NCBI RefSeq assembly: GCF_001439605.1
Contig: NZ_LMBX01000003.1
Span: 1,013-65,012 of the forward strand
Length of the DNA stretch: 64,000 nucleotides
Reading direction: 5' to 3'
From: Cytobacillus praedii
GTDB taxonomy: Bacteria; Bacillota; Bacilli; Bacillales; Cytobacillaceae
Numbering within the stretch: position 1 is the stretch's first letter; each line of letters begins with the position of its first letter. Below the pieces are notes generated by a model that saw only the letters and a list, made by a program, of their open reading frames with translations, made no database searches and was not told where the DNA came from. The translations under genes were made by a program, and so were the position numbers. This document shows positions 62,950 through 64,000 of this stretch, piece after piece.

Positions 62950-63726
62950 ATGGTTCAGTCAAAGGTAGTTTTTATAACCGGAGCGGCACAAGGCATCGGT
63001 TATGAGATTGGAAAAAGGTTTGCAGGGAATGGTGCAGCAATCGTCTTAACAGATATCCAAGAAGAATCTGTGAAACTAGCTGCCGGAAAATTGCAGGATG
63101 AAGGCTTTGAAGCGATTGGGTTAAAATGTGATGTTACCTCGGAAAAGGAAATTGAAAGTTGTATAAAAGAAACCGTTCGTCATTTTGGAAGGCTGGATGT
63201 TCTTATAAACAACGCAGGGCTGCAGCATGTATCGCTGATTGAGGATTTTCCAACAGAAAAATTCGAATTCCTTATTAAAGTTATGCTTACGGCTCCTTTT
63301 ATCGCAATGAAACATGTCTTACCAATAATGAAGCAACAGCAATTTGGACGGATTATTAATATGGCATCGATCAATGGATTAATAGGATTTGCTGGAAAGG
63401 CTGCCTATAATAGTGCGAAGCATGGGGTGATTGGATTAACAAAAGTAGCCGCATTAGAAACTGCTGAGCAAGGTATTACTATCAACGCCTTGTGCCCTGG
63501 CTATATTGACACACCTCTTGTTCGTAATCAGCTTAGCGATCTTGCGGCAATAAGGAATATACCAATTGAAAAGGCGCTTGAAGAAGTCATATTTCCGTTA
63601 GTTCCACAAAGAAGACTGTTAACTGTTGAAGAGATTGCTGACTATGCCATATTCTTGTCAGGGGAATCAGCAAGAGGTATTACAGGGCAGGCAATTGTTA
63701 TAGATGGGGGATATACAGTTCAGTAA
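62950..63726 (+). CDS. 3-Hydroxybutyrate dehydrogenase (SDR)
   Basis: NAD-dependent short-chain dehydrogenase of 258 residues oxidising D-3-hydroxybutyrate to acetoacetate. The nucleotide loop is TGAAQGIG (residues 10-17), then NNAG. The catalytic set is S140 with Y153-x3-K157 (AAYNSAKHG). INNAGLQHVSLIEDFP and NALCPGYIDTPLVRNQ are characteristic of the HBDH subgroup. GAAAGGAGC precedes the ATG. It lies 48 bases downstream of the permease. CoA-transferase genes for acetoacetate are not in the window. Confidence 0.92.
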   Translation: MVQSKVVFITGAAQGIGYEIGKRFAGNGAAIVLTDIQEESVKLAAGKLQDEGFEAIGLKCDVTSEKEIESCIKETVRHFGRLDVLINNAGLQHVSLIEDFPTEKFEFLIKVMLTAPFIAMKHVLPIMKQQQFGRIINMASINGLIGFAGKAAYNSAKHGVIGLTKVAALETAEQGITINALCPGYIDTPLVRNQLSDLAAIRNIPIEKALEEVIFPLVPQRRLLTVEEIADYAIFLSGESARGITGQAIVIDGGYTVQ

Positions 63727-63733
63727 GGTGTTT

Positions 63734-63762
63734 GAGGACAGTTATTTTCTGTCCTCTTTTTA
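63734..63762 (+). terminator. Terminator of the 3-hydroxybutyrate operon
   Basis: GAGGACAG / CTGTCCTC with a 7-base loop, then TTTTTATT. Confidence 0.88.
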
Positions 63763-63889
63763 TTATATGATTAAAGGAACATTTACTCATTTCCATGCAT
63801 ACACTATCTATTACACTTCCCGTCAGGATGAGCCCCCTTGCATCTTGGCGGGAAATTTTATACAATAGCAATAAAATATTAACTATCTG

Positions 63890-64000
63890 CCACGATAAGG
63901 AGCAGTAGTGGTGCCGAATCCTTTTTAGAGAGCTGACGGTAGGTGCAAGTCAGCAGGAAGCATCATGAACTCGCCTTTGAGCAGCAAGTGTGAAGTAGTA
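63890..64000 (+). promoter_or_regulatory. T-box leader (5' part, cut by the window edge), probably Leu
   Basis: Stem I landmarks of a T-box riboswitch are present in order: GATAAGGAGCAGTAG, AGAGAGCTGACGG, GGTGCAAGTCAGC and GAACTCGCCTTTGAGC. The codon after GAA in the specifier region is CTC, which suggests Leu. The antiterminator (TGGNACCGCG) would lie beyond 64000. leuS or a leucine biosynthesis gene is expected next. An upstream hairpin at about 63817-63855 (TTCCCG...CGGGAA) precedes it and may be a further terminator. Confidence 0.85.

Overview
The window is ordinary low-GC Bacillaceae chromosome. Gene order from the glycogen operon to leuS follows, in mirrored order, what I recall of the Bacillus subtilis ytk-ytt region: glg, men, ytiB/luxS/dps/ytkD, ytlACD, ytmA, pckA, metK, ytoA, ytpAB, ytqAB, yttB. 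A pentaheme nitrite reductase, absent from B. subtilis, points to a nitrate-ammonifying relative (Neobacillus-like is my guess from memory, not established here).

Layout. 0-9 kb: a tRNA-Glu gene, a small conserved gene and the glycogen operon glgBCDAP. 9-17 kb: menA, divergent from menFDHBE (menaquinone). 17-23 kb: a zinc-binding lipoprotein behind a Zur box, beta-carbonic anhydrase, yidD, luxS, ytzI-like, dps with a sigma-B-like promoter, a lipoprotein and ytkD. 23-35 kb: a block not in the B. subtilis order as I remember it (AraC regulator plus MFS pump, an exported protein, a glycosyltransferase-like protein, GNAT, dapL-dapF, glnA-asnB). 34.6-38.5 kb: a NitT/TauT-type ABC transporter and ytmA. 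38.5-47.8 kb: pckA, an S-box-led metK, ytoA, ytpA, ytpB and the tRNA-modification pair ytqA/ytqB. 48-57.5 kb: a 13-gene cytochrome c cluster, the most interesting part of the window. 57.8-64 kb: an MFS transporter, a sigma-54-controlled 3-hydroxybutyrate module, and the start of a T-box leader that probably belongs to leuS.

The cytochrome c cluster encodes a complete System I (Ccm) maturation machine, unexpected in a Bacillus-like organism since that group normally uses System II (ResBC/CcdA). It is fused in one transcription direction to nrfH-nrfA. CcmE carries Cys where the usual heme-binding His should be (CxxxY), CcmH has lost its CxxC motif, and two further membrane proteins of unknown function sit in the operon. 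This matches the minimal or variant 'Ccm*' described for some sulfate reducers and archaea. A TGTGA-N6-TCACA palindrome, readable as an Fnr or a Rex site, lies in front.

The second notable element is a family of tandem intergenic repeats. Three arrays at 30.2, 36.2 and 59.1 kb have the same 52-bp period and alignable units despite strong sequence divergence, and two smaller arrays at 0.1 and 15.4 kb have a 20-21-bp period. Three decayed genes are also visible in 'intergenic' DNA: a dimethylargininase-like remnant, a DCC-family remnant, and one unidentified.
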